DNA of 64,000 nucleotides, taken from assembly GCA_009773515.1 (NCBI GenBank), contig WSXX01000010.1:81495-145494 (forward strand). Direction: 5' to 3'. The notes beneath the pieces are model-generated. The model was given only the letters and a program-made list of their open reading frames with translations, did no database searches and was not told the origin of the DNA. The translations under genes and the position numbers were made by a program. This DNA comes from Bacteroidota bacterium (GTDB taxonomy: Bacteria > Bacteroidota > Bacteroidia > Bacteroidales > Lentimicrobiaceae). Below are positions 32,148 through 40,653 of this stretch, piece after piece. Positions within the stretch are counted from its first letter, which is position 1. Every line of letters starts with the position of its first letter.

Positions 32148-33470
32148 TCAGAACATACTCCCGAAAATCAATCCTGCTATGGTCGATAAAATTACCACAA
32201 GTACCACATAAACCATGGTTTTCTGGGTTCCCATCACACCGCGGATGACCAGCATATTGGGCAATGAAAGTGATGGGCCGGCCAATAGCAGCGCCAATGC
32301 CGGACCTTTACCCATTCCTGAAGCTATCAATCCCTGAAGAATAGGAACTTCGGTGAGGGTGGCAAAGTACATAAATGCGCCTACAATCGAAGCAAAGAAG
32401 TTTGCGCCAATTGAATTTCCTCCGACAAGCCAGGCTATCCAGTGATTCGGAATTACTCCGGCAATCGCGGTATTGTCGTGTGTGGAACCCAGCAGAAAAC
32501 CGGCAACCACTACTCCAATGGCAAGCAAGGGTACAATTTGTTTGGTGAATCCCCAGGTGGAAATAATCCATTCCTTGTTTTCACCATCTTCTGATTTGTC
32601 CATAAGGGCAATAATACTGATGGCTGAAATTCCCACAACCATCGTTATTGAAGGATTGGCAAAAAGAAATGCACTGAGGGCTGTGATAACAGCACCAAGC
32701 ATCACCTTCCAGCTTTTCAGCTTCAGCACATAAATCATAGAATAAACCAGCACAAGACTAAAAGCACCGGTGATGTGCCATTTGTAAGCCCACAGATAAT
32801 ACCAGACACTTGTTGTATCGCCATCTGCTGGTTTTCCCCAGTTGGCAAATACCAATATCAGCACCAGCGTAAAAAAGTGAAGCGAAGTCTGCCACATCGG
32901 GCGGGTTTCAGGAACATCAGGGAAATTCAGTTGTTCTTCGCGTTTTGCTTTTTCCTCTTTTCGATAAATAAGCGCCATAGCTGAGCCGATAATCACACTG
33001 AACGAAACTGCTCCGATGATACGAGCCACGCCCATTTCAAAGCCAAGAATACGGGCTGTGAGAATAATGGCCAATATGTTAATGGCCGGGCCGGAGTAAA
33101 GAAAAGCTACAGCAGGACCTAAACCGGCGCCACGTTTGTGAATACTTGAAAAAAGCGGAAGTATGGTGCAAGAACAAACAGCCAGGATGGTTCCTGAAAC
33201 TGCAGCAACTGTATAAGCCACCCATTTTTTAGCTTTGGCGCCAAAGTATTTAATCACCGAGCCCTGACTTACAAATACCGAAATTACTCCGGCAATAAGA
33301 AACGCAGGCAAGAGGCATAGAATTACATGCTCACGGGCATACCATTTACCCAGATCGAGGGTAGCATCAATGGCGGTGTTAAAAACGGCGCTTTCGATCG
33401 GCAGAAAATAGATGCCAAGAAAGATAACCACCATCCACAAGAGGATTTTTAATTCGGCTCTGGTTTCCAT
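32148..33470 (-). CDS. metal/arsenical permease (DUF318/ArsP-like, SO_0444-type)
   Basis: This 440-residue protein has about ten to eleven membrane helices and belongs to the permease family PF03773. The signature AVCSCTILPLFSSIHKRGAG near residues 97-116, followed by GPAVAFLYSGPAINILAI, matches ArsP-type organoarsenical and Cu/Zn efflux permeases; the CSC pair may bind metal. It is last in the ArsR-controlled five-gene operon and is followed by a terminator. Trivalent organoarsenicals are a plausible substrate, but copper or zinc cannot be excluded. Confidence 0.87.
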   Translation of the reverse strand: METRAELKILLWMVVIFLGIYFLPIESAVFNTAIDATLDLGKWYAREHVILCLLPAFLIAGVISVFVSQGSVIKYFGAKAKKWVAYTVAAVSGTILAVCSCTILPLFSSIHKRGAGLGPAVAFLYSGPAINILAIILTARILGFEMGVARIIGAVSFSVIIGSAMALIYRKEEKAKREEQLNFPDVPETRPMWQTSLHFFTLVLILVFANWGKPADGDTTSVWYYLWAYKWHITGAFSLVLVYSMIYVLKLKSWKVMLGAVITALSAFLFANPSITMVVGISAISIIALMDKSEDGENKEWIISTWGFTKQIVPLLAIGVVVAGFLLGSTHDNTAIAGVIPNHWIAWLVGGNSIGANFFASIVGAFMYFATLTEVPILQGLIASGMGKGPALALLLAGPSLSLPNMLVIRGVMGTQKTMVYVVLVVILSTIAGLIFGSMF

Positions 33471-33523
33471 ATTAAATGATCATTTTTGGCCGGAGCAGAA
33501 TTTCTGGCAGGCGGCTGATAATT

Positions 33524-34219
33524 CTAAAAAAAGAAAATAATGACGAAATATATTCCGACTCCGATAAACAAAACGGCCACCACCCTGCGAAACCAGAGTT
33601 CAAAGGTTTTTATTCTGTTGTAAGCCTGTGCCACATTGCCAACTGCATAAGCCAGCAACCATGCAAAAATGATTACAGGTAAGCCAGTGGCGATGGCATA
33701 AATCAGCGGAAGCAGCAATCCGGAAGGACTTGCAAGAGTCAGTGGCATGAGCATACCGAAATACAGCACACCTGAATACGGACAAAAAGCCAGCGCAAAA
33801 AGAACGCCGATAAGAAACATACTCCAGTAGCTGCTCATAGCCTTCTTTTCCATTTGCTCACCGATTTTCAGGCCAGGGATGTTCAACCTGATGACATCCA
33901 GCATAAACAGTCCGATAAGTATCAGGGCAGGCCCCAATAACTTCTCACCCCAGCTTTGAACAAAACGGGCTATGGATAGCTGACTGGCACCAAAATAAAT
34001 AATTGCACCCAACACGGTGTAAGAGAATGTTCTTCCCAATGTATAAACCAAACCGTTGAGGAATACCTTGTTACGGTTTTCGAGGTTTCGACTTATAAAT
34101 CCGATGGCCGAGATGTTGGTTGCAAGCGGGCATGGACTAATGGCAGTCATAAGTCCCAGCAACAATGCGGTTACCACTCCGTATTCTGAGTTTTCGAGCC
34201 AGGTTTGTAGAAACTCCAT
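33524..34219 (-). CDS. DsbD/CcdA-like membrane protein, ArsG-type efflux permease
   Basis: This 231-residue protein has six or so membrane helices and the paired-cysteine motifs of the CcdA/DsbD family: TAISPCPLATNISAIGFI near residues 25-42 and LAFCPYSGVLYFGM near 143-156. It fits the ArsG group of aromatic aminobenzylarsenical efflux permeases better than a cytochrome-biogenesis protein, given its neighbours (ArsR, a small thioredoxin and an ArsF-like lipoprotein). It begins 4 bp after the stop of the ArsF-like gene. Confidence 0.8.
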   Translation of the reverse strand: MEFLQTWLENSEYGVVTALLLGLMTAISPCPLATNISAIGFISRNLENRNKVFLNGLVYTLGRTFSYTVLGAIIYFGASQLSIARFVQSWGEKLLGPALILIGLFMLDVIRLNIPGLKIGEQMEKKAMSSYWSMFLIGVLFALAFCPYSGVLYFGMLMPLTLASPSGLLLPLIYAIATGLPVIIFAWLLAYAVGNVAQAYNRIKTFELWFRRVVAVLFIGVGIYFVIIFFF

Positions 34220-34223
34220 GGTT

Positions 34224-34652
34224 TTAGTTGATTAGCGGGTCTATAGCCTTTTTTACTTCCTGATGGAGCTTCACCGGTGTAGCCCGTGCATAAAGAAACC
34301 CTTCGTTGGTAATGTCTTTCAGTTCATCGCCTTTTACAACTATCAATGATTGAGATGCTATCTGAAAATGGTCAGCAATACTGGCGCCGGATGCTTCTTC
34401 AAGGCTCAGAGAAACGAAAGCAATTTTACCATCCTTTATCTGTTGCGGATAGTATTTTTCCAGTGCCGCTTTAGTCTCTGATTCAACAGCTTCGCAGGTA
34501 GCACAGCGTCTTTCGTTGTGAAAATAATAAACTGTGATTTCGCTTTCGGGCAATTCAACAGCTTCAGCAGTTTCCGCAGTTTTCTGTGGGTTGCAGGCCA
34601 TCATAAATATCCCAACAAGGGCAAATGCAAAGAATAGAATGTGCTTTCTCAT
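34224..34652 (-). CDS. ArsF-like thioredoxin-fold lipoprotein
   Basis: This 142-residue protein has an SPII lipoprotein signal (ALVGIFMMACNP, lipid-modified Cys near residue 20). A thioredoxin-like domain follows with the redox motif RRCATCEAVE near residues 53-62. It matches the small family linked to ArsG and proposed to take part in reduction of nitrophenyl arsenicals. It should act in the periplasm or at the outer leaflet of the inner membrane, passing electrons to or from the adjacent CcdA-like protein. Confidence 0.8.
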   Translation of the reverse strand: MRKHILFFAFALVGIFMMACNPQKTAETAEAVELPESEITVYYFHNERRCATCEAVESETKAALEKYYPQQIKDGKIAFVSLSLEEASGASIADHFQIASQSLIVVKGDELKDITNEGFLYARATPVKLHQEVKKAIDPLIN

Positions 34653-34660
34653 TGTGTAAG

Positions 34661-34894
34661 TTATTTGGTTAGGAAAGTTTCAATTTCAGTTTCCGATGGC
34701 AGGCGGCCTTTAACCACCACTTCACCATTGATTACCAGTGCAGGAGTCTTGATTATATTGTAGGTCATAATTTCCATAATGTCCTCAACCTTTGTGATGG
34801 TCGCATCCATATTAAGTTTTTCGACAACATCCCGTACGCGTTTTTCCAGGATTTTGCAATTGGGGCAGCCAGGGCCCAGCACTTTAATTTCCAT
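34661..34894 (-). CDS. small glutaredoxin-like thioredoxin-family protein (TM0996/MTH895 type)
   Basis: The ATG at 34894 gives a 77-residue protein; an in-frame TTG at 34936 is unlikely. It has the redox motif GPGCPNCKILEKRV near residues 6-19 and a thioredoxin-like fold (ITKVEDIMEIMTYNIIKTPALVINGEVV). It has no signal peptide, so it works in the cytoplasm. In this operon it corresponds to the ArsE-like component that would supply reducing power to the CcdA/ArsG membrane protein. Confidence 0.88.
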   Translation of the reverse strand: MEIKVLGPGCPNCKILEKRVRDVVEKLNMDATITKVEDIMEIMTYNIIKTPALVINGEVVVKGRLPSETEIETFLTK

Positions 34895-34932
34895 TTTATT
34901 TGATTTGAGTTGTTTAGAATTGTGTGATCTGA

Positions 34933-35244
34933 TCAATCTTCAAAAAATTTTCCGAACAAGGCTTTGGCTAAAGCCCAGTTTTCGCGGTTGATACAGTATT
35001 TGATGTATGGCGGATTGATTTCACCCTGTATCAGTTCTGCTTTTTTCAGCTCATTCAGATGTTCTGAAAGGGTTGAGCGGGCTATATCAAGATTTTCGTG
35101 CAAATCGCCGCTGTAACAGCAGGTTTTGGTGTTATTTGCAATATAGTCAAGGATATAAACCCGCACAGGGTGAGACAATGCCTTGGCAATACGTGCAATC
35201 TTATATTGTTCGTCTGTGTAAATTTTCACTTTTGTCATAATCAT
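34933..35244 (-). CDS. ArsR family metalloregulator
   Basis: I start this 103-residue regulator at the ATG at 35244, because the upstream TTG at 35271 lies inside the promoter. The winged helix is seen as RIAKALSHPVRVYILDYI and LDIARSTLSEHLNELKKAELI. Cysteines in TKTCCYSG and in KYCINRE may form the metal or arsenical site. It heads the operon for two thioredoxin-like proteins, an ArsG-like permease and an ArsP-like permease, and should repress it until a metalloid binds. A perfect inverted repeat between promoter and start is the likely operator. Confidence 0.9.
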   Translation of the reverse strand: MIMTKVKIYTDEQYKIARIAKALSHPVRVYILDYIANNTKTCCYSGDLHENLDIARSTLSEHLNELKKAELIQGEINPPYIKYCINRENWALAKALFGKFFED

Positions 35245-35250
35245 TTCGCA

Positions 35251-35268
35251 TTTCGTCGAACGACGAAA
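35251..35268. promoter_or_regulatory. ArsR operator candidate (perfect inverted repeat)
   Basis: The 18 bp consist of TTTCGTCG, two bases, and CGACGAAA, a perfect 8-bp inverted repeat placed directly between the -7 element and the arsR start codon. Confidence 0.7.
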
Positions 35269-35276
35269 CAAAAGTA
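35269..35276 (-). promoter_or_regulatory. Bacteroidota -7 promoter element for the arsR operon
   Basis: The minus strand reads TACTTTTG, immediately next to the inverted-repeat operator. Confidence 0.6.
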
Positions 35277-35463
35277 TATCAACTTTTTGAGAAAAAGTAA
35301 CTTTTGGTGAAAAAAATGTGGAATAATTCTATGCGGTTGAGCAACACTTCTAATGCAGCTTCTTTTTTACCGATGTCAGTATTTAAGGATAGTGGTCAAT
35401 GTTGGTTTTATTACACCAATAAATTATCATAAATTTCCGCAATCAACAACAATATTCTTCAAT

Positions 35464-35497
35464 AAAAAAAGAGGCAAAATTTTAGTTTGCCTCTCTT
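35464..35497 (-). terminator. intrinsic terminator after the DUF4382 lipoprotein gene
   Basis: GAGGCAAA and TTTGCCTC form a perfect 8-bp stem with a 7-base loop; on the minus strand a run of seven T follows. Confidence 0.85.
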
Positions 35498-35550
35498 TCA
35501 TTTTATTTCATGAAACCGACATCCGGTTTCCAATACTATTTAATCATCGT

Positions 35551-36348
35551 TTAAAGCGGCAGTAATGTTACATCCGTAATTACGGTTGTCTGTCCTTTAA
35601 CAACTACCACATTGGGTACTATTACATCCAGAATCGGAAGGGGATCTAACCTTGAGCTGAACTTTACAGTATAAGTGCCTTCTGAAACACCTGGAAACAG
35701 AAAGTAACCATTGGCATTTGGAATGGCCATCAGGGTATCACTGTTGTTATAAACTGTTACAATGGGTGCTGCATCTTCCGGAAATACGTTACCTGTGATT
35801 GCACCTCCCGATGCTTCGGTATACATGCGTATAACTGGTTTGAGCATATATTTGCCGTTTCCGGTCATATGAACAGAACGTGAGGCATCAAAGTCGAGCC
35901 AGAATTTATAAAAATATCCGGCCTCAAGCTGACTGTGCAGGTTGAGTTTTATTCCTGAAGTTTGTCCCGATGGAGTAGTTAGCGGATATGAAACGCCATC
36001 AACAACCACTGAATTTTCGCTGCCCAGTACAAGTCTCATTTGTGAAAGATTGCCCGGGGCAATTACAACGGTTCCCAGCAATACGTCAAGTCCATTGCTG
36101 AACTCAAGCAGGTTATATACACCAGGATTTTCAAGGGGTATAGAAACCCAACCTTCAGTATCGGTGTGTATCAAAACTTCACGGATGTCAACATTAACTG
36201 CATCATAAACAGATGGGGCATCGGTAAGCATCATTTGAACTGTAGCTTTGCCTTCTGTAGTGTTTTTGTCTTCTTTATCGCATGCGCTGAGGATAAAACC
36301 TGACAATGTAACAATTGCAAACAGAATTAGAATTTGTGCTCTTTTCAT
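35551..36348 (-). CDS. DUF4382 domain lipoprotein
   Basis: This 265-residue lipoprotein has an SPII signal (LSGFILSACDKED, Cys near residue 23). A DUF4382 domain spans about residues 35-175, with ATVQMMLTDAPSVYDAVNVDI near its start. A small carboxypeptidase-like beta-sandwich (GAITGNVFPEDAAPIVTVY to TVKFSSRL) follows near 187-235. The acidic residues after the Cys are compatible with export to the cell surface in Bacteroidota. Function is unknown. The gene appears monocistronic with a strong terminator. Confidence 0.87.
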   Translation of the reverse strand: MKRAQILILFAIVTLSGFILSACDKEDKNTTEGKATVQMMLTDAPSVYDAVNVDIREVLIHTDTEGWVSIPLENPGVYNLLEFSNGLDVLLGTVVIAPGNLSQMRLVLGSENSVVVDGVSYPLTTPSGQTSGIKLNLHSQLEAGYFYKFWLDFDASRSVHMTGNGKYMLKPVIRMYTEASGGAITGNVFPEDAAPIVTVYNNSDTLMAIPNANGYFLFPGVSEGTYTVKFSSRLDPLPILDVIVPNVVVVKGQTTVITDVTLLPL

Positions 36349-36754
36349 AGTAGTTTATTTTAGTATTTGTCAACTAAGCTTTGCAATTACCGTTCCAATA
36401 GAATTATATATTGCTTCCACCCAATATTGATGGTATGCAAAATGAGAGCGTGATTTCTCAATTCGCACGGAATGGCAAGGCTTTGTGATGATGGTAACTA
36501 TCTGTAATTATGAAAGATGTGAAAATTTATTTCTTTTCTTCAGAATGAATCCCTTTCATAATTTCTTTATATACTAAATATCAGATATGTGAATTATGTA
36601 ATTTTAAGTCATGATGGTTGATAAATGTGTGTTTTAAGATTGATACGCAAAAAAAGCTGAGAGTTGAGCAGAATCGGATCAGAATGGGGCAGGATTTCCA
36701 CAGTTGAAGCCGTGGAATCCATTTTGGACACTTGATTGATGTTAAGGACCTACT

Positions 36755-37769
36755 AGTGACCAATGCTAGCAGATGAATTCTTTCCTGCTTCAGCTGGAGG
36801 TAAAAAAAAACTCAAATGCACTTTGGGCTTTAGCCAAACCCGTCAGAAGGTCGGTTCTGAAAACGGAAGAATACATTGAATTGCAAATTCAATGGTGTTC
36901 CAGGCGGAATTGCAACCGAGGCCGCCAAAGCGGACGAGCTCAGCGAAGCAAAAATTCCGCTTAGCCGGGATGTTGCCTTGATATGGTTGACGCCTCACCA
37001 GCTGAGCGGCATTTGTAATGCCGCTCCAAACTGAACTGTAAGTAATTCCATACCACTCACCAGCTGAATTCCCTCCAGCTTCAGCTGGAGGAATGACACA
37101 AAACTCAACCCCACACCGGGCTTTAGCCCAAACCTTATGAAATTGGGCTAAAGCCCCATAAACCCATCATCCTTTTCTTGCCACAGGCTAAAGCCGTGTG
37201 GCAATTCATTGATTTTCTAATAGCATTTTCTTTCATCACCAATGCCGCTCGCGCGCGTCCCAATGAGTTCCCTCCAGCTTTAGCTGGAGGAACGACAAAA
37301 AACTCAACCCCACACCGGGCTTTAGCCCAAACCTTACGAAATTGGGCTAAAGCCCCATACATCTATCACCCTTTTCTTGCCACAGGCTAAAGCCGTGTGG
37401 CAATTCATATGATTTTCATATGACATTTTCTTTTATCACCCATACTGCTAGCGCGCGTCCCCTGACGCGTGCTTCTGAATTCCCTCCAGCTATAGCTGGA
37501 GGAACAACAACAAACCTCAACCCCACACCGGGCTTTAGCCCAAACCTTACGAAATTGGGCTAAAGCCCCATACATCCATCATCCTTTTCTTGCCACAGGC
37601 TAAAGCCGTGTGGCAATTCATATGATTTTCTAATAGCATTTTCTTTTATCATCTGCTAGCGGCTTAATGCTAGCAGATGAGTTCCCTCCAGCTTTAGCTG
37701 GAGGAATGACAACAATAACTCAAAACCACACCGGGCTTTAGCCCAACTTTTATTCGACGAATTCCAACT
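36755..37769. repeat. REP/BIME-like palindrome array, left block
   Basis: Four well-preserved units begin at 37072, 37271, 37483 and 37685, about 200 bp apart, with a degenerate one near 36777 and a variant near 37764. A full unit carries three palindromes: CCTCCAGCTTTAGCTGGAGG or close variants; a 14-bp arm GGGCTTTAGCCCAA with its complement, as at 37118-37156; and GCCACAGGCTAAAGCC with GTGTGGC, as at 37180-37202. All share the core GCTTTAGC or its complement. A fourth hairpin, CATCTGCTAGC with GCTAGCAGATG, lies at 37650-37679. Confidence 0.9.
36876..36968. repeat. dispersed repeat family C, copy 2
   Basis: This is nearly identical to 17090-17182, some 20 kb away, in the same orientation, at the left edge of the REP array. 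Confidence 0.85.
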
Positions 37770-38228
37770 TCATCTGGAGGACGTGGAAGAGTCATCCGTA
37801 AACTTCTGAAAACCATATATTCTAATAAACTCTTCATACTCTTCCTCAAAAGTCTTATGTCTGTGATGCTCTTCCTGATTTTTGATATAATTCCTAACCT
37901 TGTCAATAGCTGACTCAGACACAGAAACTGCAAAATACTCATCCTGCCATTCAAATTTCTGCTTTGTAAGACCGTGCTTATTTATCCAGAAAGATGATTC
38001 TCCTTTTATTAGTTGCACCACTTTTTGAATGGTTTGGTCAACGCCGAGCGATATCAGACAGTGACAATGGTTCTTGTGACCATTGACAAAATCGATGTAA
38101 ATATTCTTAGTTTCGGAATTTTCTTTGATATGCTGCCAAACCACCTTTCTCAATTCAGGAGAATCAAGATGTGCTACCCAGTTTTTAGTGCTCCAGACAA
38201 AATGAATATATACTTTAACAGAAGGCAT
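37770..38228 (-). CDS. REP-associated tyrosine transposase (RAYT, IS200-like Y1 family)
   Basis: This 152-residue single-strand transposase has the HUH motif as NHCHCLISL (His54 and His56) and the catalytic tyrosine in VRNYIKNQEEHH (Tyr114). All expected motifs are present and the frame is intact, so it may be active. It differs from IS200/IS605 TnpA in standing alone, without an IS end pair, inside an array of palindromes: four units on its 3' side and one on its 5' side. RAYT proteins cut and mobilise such REP palindromes. A -7 element at 38283-38290 could drive it. Confidence 0.9.
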   Translation of the reverse strand: MPSVKVYIHFVWSTKNWVAHLDSPELRKVVWQHIKENSETKNIYIDFVNGHKNHCHCLISLGVDQTIQKVVQLIKGESSFWINKHGLTKQKFEWQDEYFAVSVSESAIDKVRNYIKNQEEHHRHKTFEEEYEEFIRIYGFQKFTDDSSTSSR

Positions 38229-38282
38229 AATTTTATGGTTAGATTAGTTGATTAAGTAATAAAGAAATAGTGGTATGCCAAG

Positions 38283-38290
38283 CAAATATA
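38283..38290 (-). promoter_or_regulatory. Bacteroidota -7 promoter element for the RAYT gene
   Basis: The minus strand reads TATATTTG, 55 bp upstream of the start at 38228. Confidence 0.4.
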
Positions 38291-38319
38291 ATAACTTTTC
38301 TTGTAGCATTTTCTTTTAT

Positions 38320-38530
38320 CATCTGCTAGCGGCTTAATGCTAGCAGATGAATTCCCTCCAGCTTTAGCTGGAGGAACGACAAAAAACTCAATACCACACC
38401 GGGCTTTAGCCCAAACCTTACGAAATTGGGCTAAAGCCCCATACATCCATCACCCTTTTCTTGCCACAGGCTAAAGCCGTGTGGCAATTCATTGATTTTC
38501 TAATAGCATTTTCTTTTATTACCAATGCCG
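38320..38530. repeat. REP/BIME-like palindrome array, right block
   Basis: One complete unit: the CATCTGCTAGC hairpin at 38320-38349, the CCTCCAGC palindrome from 38355, the GGGCTTTAGCCCAA hairpin near 38400-38440, and the GCCACAGGCTAAAGCC hairpin near 38463-38486. It has the same orientation as the left block units. Confidence 0.88.
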
Positions 38531-38577
38531 CTCGCGTGCGTCCCAATTAATTCCGGAAAACATCATTCTGCTGTTTC

Positions 38578-39177
38578 TCAGAAAACCTTAAACAACACCA
38601 ATGCATAAATGCCGAAACGCACATATCTGAACAATGCCCATAGCAGATATTGACGGAAATCGTATTTTATTAAACCACAAGCCATACTTACAAGGGAATG
38701 TGGGATTGGAAGCATTGCCCCGACAAATACAAAAAATCCTCCCCATTTTTTCAGATTTGTTATGTGCCCGGCAATCTTTACCTCCAGATGATATCTTACA
38801 GGAGGAATCTGGAACAAAAGTTTGCCGATCAGGTAGGCAAATATTCCTCCTATGTAAGACAAACTTGCAAGGAATAGTAAGAATATTAACGGTTCTGCTG
38901 ATTTTGCGCTCCAGGCAATAAAGATTTCAGGCGGGATAAGCCCCAGAAAGGTTTCTGATATAACAAAAACAGCAAGAATAGCCAGTGGCGTAAATGTAGC
39001 GACAAGCTTATCAAGTATTGCATTAAAATCGAGAAAAAAGTGCTCTAAACCCCACAGTAGCAATCCAATAATTAAAATCGTAAGCCCGGCCTTGATACTT
39101 GTATCTTTCAGGAAGTCGTAGAACTTAGTTATTCTGTAATAACGGTTCATGACCTGCATTTTCTGGTATCTTGTCAT
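38578..39177 (-). CDS. VTT-domain (DedA/SNARE-associated-like) membrane protein
   Basis: This 199-residue membrane protein has about five helices. The VTT/DedA-like core shows SETFLGLIPPEIFIAWSA near residues 74-91, SYIGGIFAYLIGKLLF near 105-120 and FFVFVGAMLPIPHSLVSMACGL near 148-169. DedA-related proteins act in lipid flipping and membrane homeostasis, though the role of this subgroup is not known. Alternative starts at codons 7 and 10 exist. It is next to the REP array and has no obvious operon partner. Confidence 0.82.
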   Translation of the reverse strand: MTRYQKMQVMNRYYRITKFYDFLKDTSIKAGLTILIIGLLLWGLEHFFLDFNAILDKLVATFTPLAILAVFVISETFLGLIPPEIFIAWSAKSAEPLIFLLFLASLSYIGGIFAYLIGKLLFQIPPVRYHLEVKIAGHITNLKKWGGFFVFVGAMLPIPHSLVSMACGLIKYDFRQYLLWALFRYVRFGIYALVLFKVF

Positions 39178-39641
39178 TGTCTGAAATTCCTCCGTTTCAG
39201 GGTAATTTCGTTGATTTTCATAAAATTTAAATCCTTTTGATCTTTTAAAAAAGTGTAAAGCAATTGTCCCTAAGGAAAGGTTAAAATTCCCTACTATTCT
39301 TAAATCCGGATGAGTTGTTAAGTCAAGCCCTGACTTTCGTCAGTTTATTGATATTTATGCGGATTTAAAATAATGAGTTAACCTTTAACCTTTGAGACTT
39401 CTCAATGTTTATGCCAGTTAAAATTGTTTTGGATTACAAGGTTGCGTTATTTTTATGGGTTTGTCTTATATATTATTCACAAAGGTCATTATCAAGCACA
39501 TGCAAGTGTATTTAACGCATGTTAAATAATCATTAATATTTCATGAATGCTTTACAAACTGACGATATTGCAGCAAATGGTTTTTTGATAAGATTTAATA
39601 AATCATTTTTCTCATGACAGAAAAGATTTTATCTAAGACTA
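39178..39641. other. gene-free interval with nothing specific
   Basis: Apart from one short motif related to a dispersed sequence (AAGTCAAGCCCTGACTTTCG near 39319), this AT-rich interval shows no gene, RNA or clear terminator. Confidence 0.55.
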
Positions 39642-40019
39642 TCACCCATTCTCTGCATCCGAAATTTCAGCCGGGCTCTTTTTCCCGATGATATCGGCAT
39701 CGTTGGCCAGTTCGTCGATGCTGGTTTCACTCCATATTTCGGTATTGAGCAAATGAGCAACCCTGCTTATAATGTGAGACGCTACCGGAGCTGTGAGGAA
39801 TATAAAAACCACAATCATCAGGCTGATGGCTGAAGTGTAGAAATCAGCAAAAAAGAATACAGCAGCGATCAGAAACAACAAAATGCCAAAAGCCGGGGCT
39901 TTTGTGGCTGCGTGCATACGGGTATAAACATCAGGAAATCTGATTACACCAACTGCCGCAAGCAATGAGAAAAATGCTCCGGCAAGTACAAAAAATGAAA
40001 CGATAAGGTTGTTAATCAT
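39642..40019 (-). CDS. mrpG: Mrp-type Na+/H+ antiporter subunit G
   Basis: This 125-residue protein has three membrane helices and the PhaG/MnhG motif GVIRFPDVYTRMHAATKAPAFG near residues 24-45. It is the last gene of the seven-gene Mrp operon and overlaps mrpF by 8 bp. The subunit is required for assembly of the hetero-oligomeric antiporter. The C-terminal 30 residues are acidic and soluble, somewhat longer than the minimal family core. Confidence 0.93.
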   Translation of the reverse strand: MINNLIVSFFVLAGAFFSLLAAVGVIRFPDVYTRMHAATKAPAFGILLFLIAAVFFFADFYTSAISLMIVVFIFLTAPVASHIISRVAHLLNTEIWSETSIDELANDADIIGKKSPAEISDAENG

Positions 40020-40299
40020 AGTATTTCTTTTTCAGATATGTTGCATAGGCAACCGTTCCAATAAAAATAACAAGTGCCACAATGGCTGCAATATCAAGGT
40101 ATCGAACCTGTTGTGTGTAGATGGCAAATACAATTGTAAAGCCAATGGTTAATGAAGCAATCAGATCAAGCGCCACAATGCGGTCGGGCAAGGTTGGCCC
40201 TTTTGCCAGCCGGTAAAGTGCCAGCAACATAGCCACCGCAAGCATGGTTAGCGCAGCAAATGCAACCCAATCGGGTAAAACAGAGTGGTCAGTCATCAT
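40012..40299 (-). CDS. mrpF: Mrp-type Na+/H+ antiporter subunit F
   Basis: This 95-residue, three-helix protein contains the MnhF/PhaF motif KGPTLPDRIVALDLI near residues 28-42 with the conserved Pro-Asp-Arg. It overlaps mrpE by four bases (ATGA type) and mrpG by eight, giving a tightly coupled set. Confidence 0.93.
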   Translation of the reverse strand: MMTDHSVLPDWVAFAALTMLAVAMLLALYRLAKGPTLPDRIVALDLIASLTIGFTIVFAIYTQQVRYLDIAAIVALVIFIGTVAYATYLKKKYYD

Positions 40300-40634
40300 T
40301 CAAAAACCTCCAGAATCTTTTTTTCAATACCTTCTTTTATCTCCGATTCAAAAGAATCGCGATCCTTAACGTACATGCCGTGCACATAGATGCTTTTCCT
40401 GTCGTCACTGATGTCCATGCAAATACTGCCGGGCGTCATTGTGATAAGGTTAAACAGTGCAAGTATGCGGTTGTCGCTGTTTGCGCGGATGTTGATTTTT
40501 ACAATGCCCGGGCTGATTCTCATCTTCGGGCTTAGAATATCTCTGGCCAGATAGAAATTCGCTTTCACCATTTCTTTTAAATAGAAAAGGATGAAAATGA
40601 AGAAATGAGGAATCTTGAAAAGTATCTTTTTCAT
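40296..40634 (-). CDS. mrpE: Mrp-type Na+/H+ antiporter subunit E
   Basis: This 112-residue protein is a short MnhE/PhaE member with an N-terminal hydrophobic region and the family marks ALFNLITMTPGSICMDISDD near residues 59-78 and HGMYVKD near 84-90. It is shorter than typical MrpE proteins of about 160 residues because the N-terminal membrane region is reduced to roughly one segment. Confidence 0.88.
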   Translation of the reverse strand: MKKILFKIPHFFIFILFYLKEMVKANFYLARDILSPKMRISPGIVKINIRANSDNRILALFNLITMTPGSICMDISDDRKSIYVHGMYVKDRDSFESEIKEGIEKKILEVFE

Positions 40635-40653
40635 AATTATCGGTTATTGTTTT

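Larger units (their letters stand above)
36349..37769. other. gene-free interval dominated by the REP-like palindrome array
   Basis: The first 400 bp show nothing recognisable. From about 36755 to the transposase gene the DNA consists of palindromic repeat units and one copy of repeat C (36876-36968). The reading frames found here are translations of the palindromes. Confidence 0.75.
38229..38577. other. gene-free interval with RAYT promoter and right REP block
   Basis: The interval contains the probable RAYT promoter and one full palindrome unit (38320-38530). No gene is seen. Confidence 0.7.

Noticed and set aside
37135..38446. Short reading frames such as MYGALAQFRKVW... repeated at several positions in both orientations
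   Set aside because: They are translations of the REP palindromes (note the repeated VVPPAKAGG string) and not genes.
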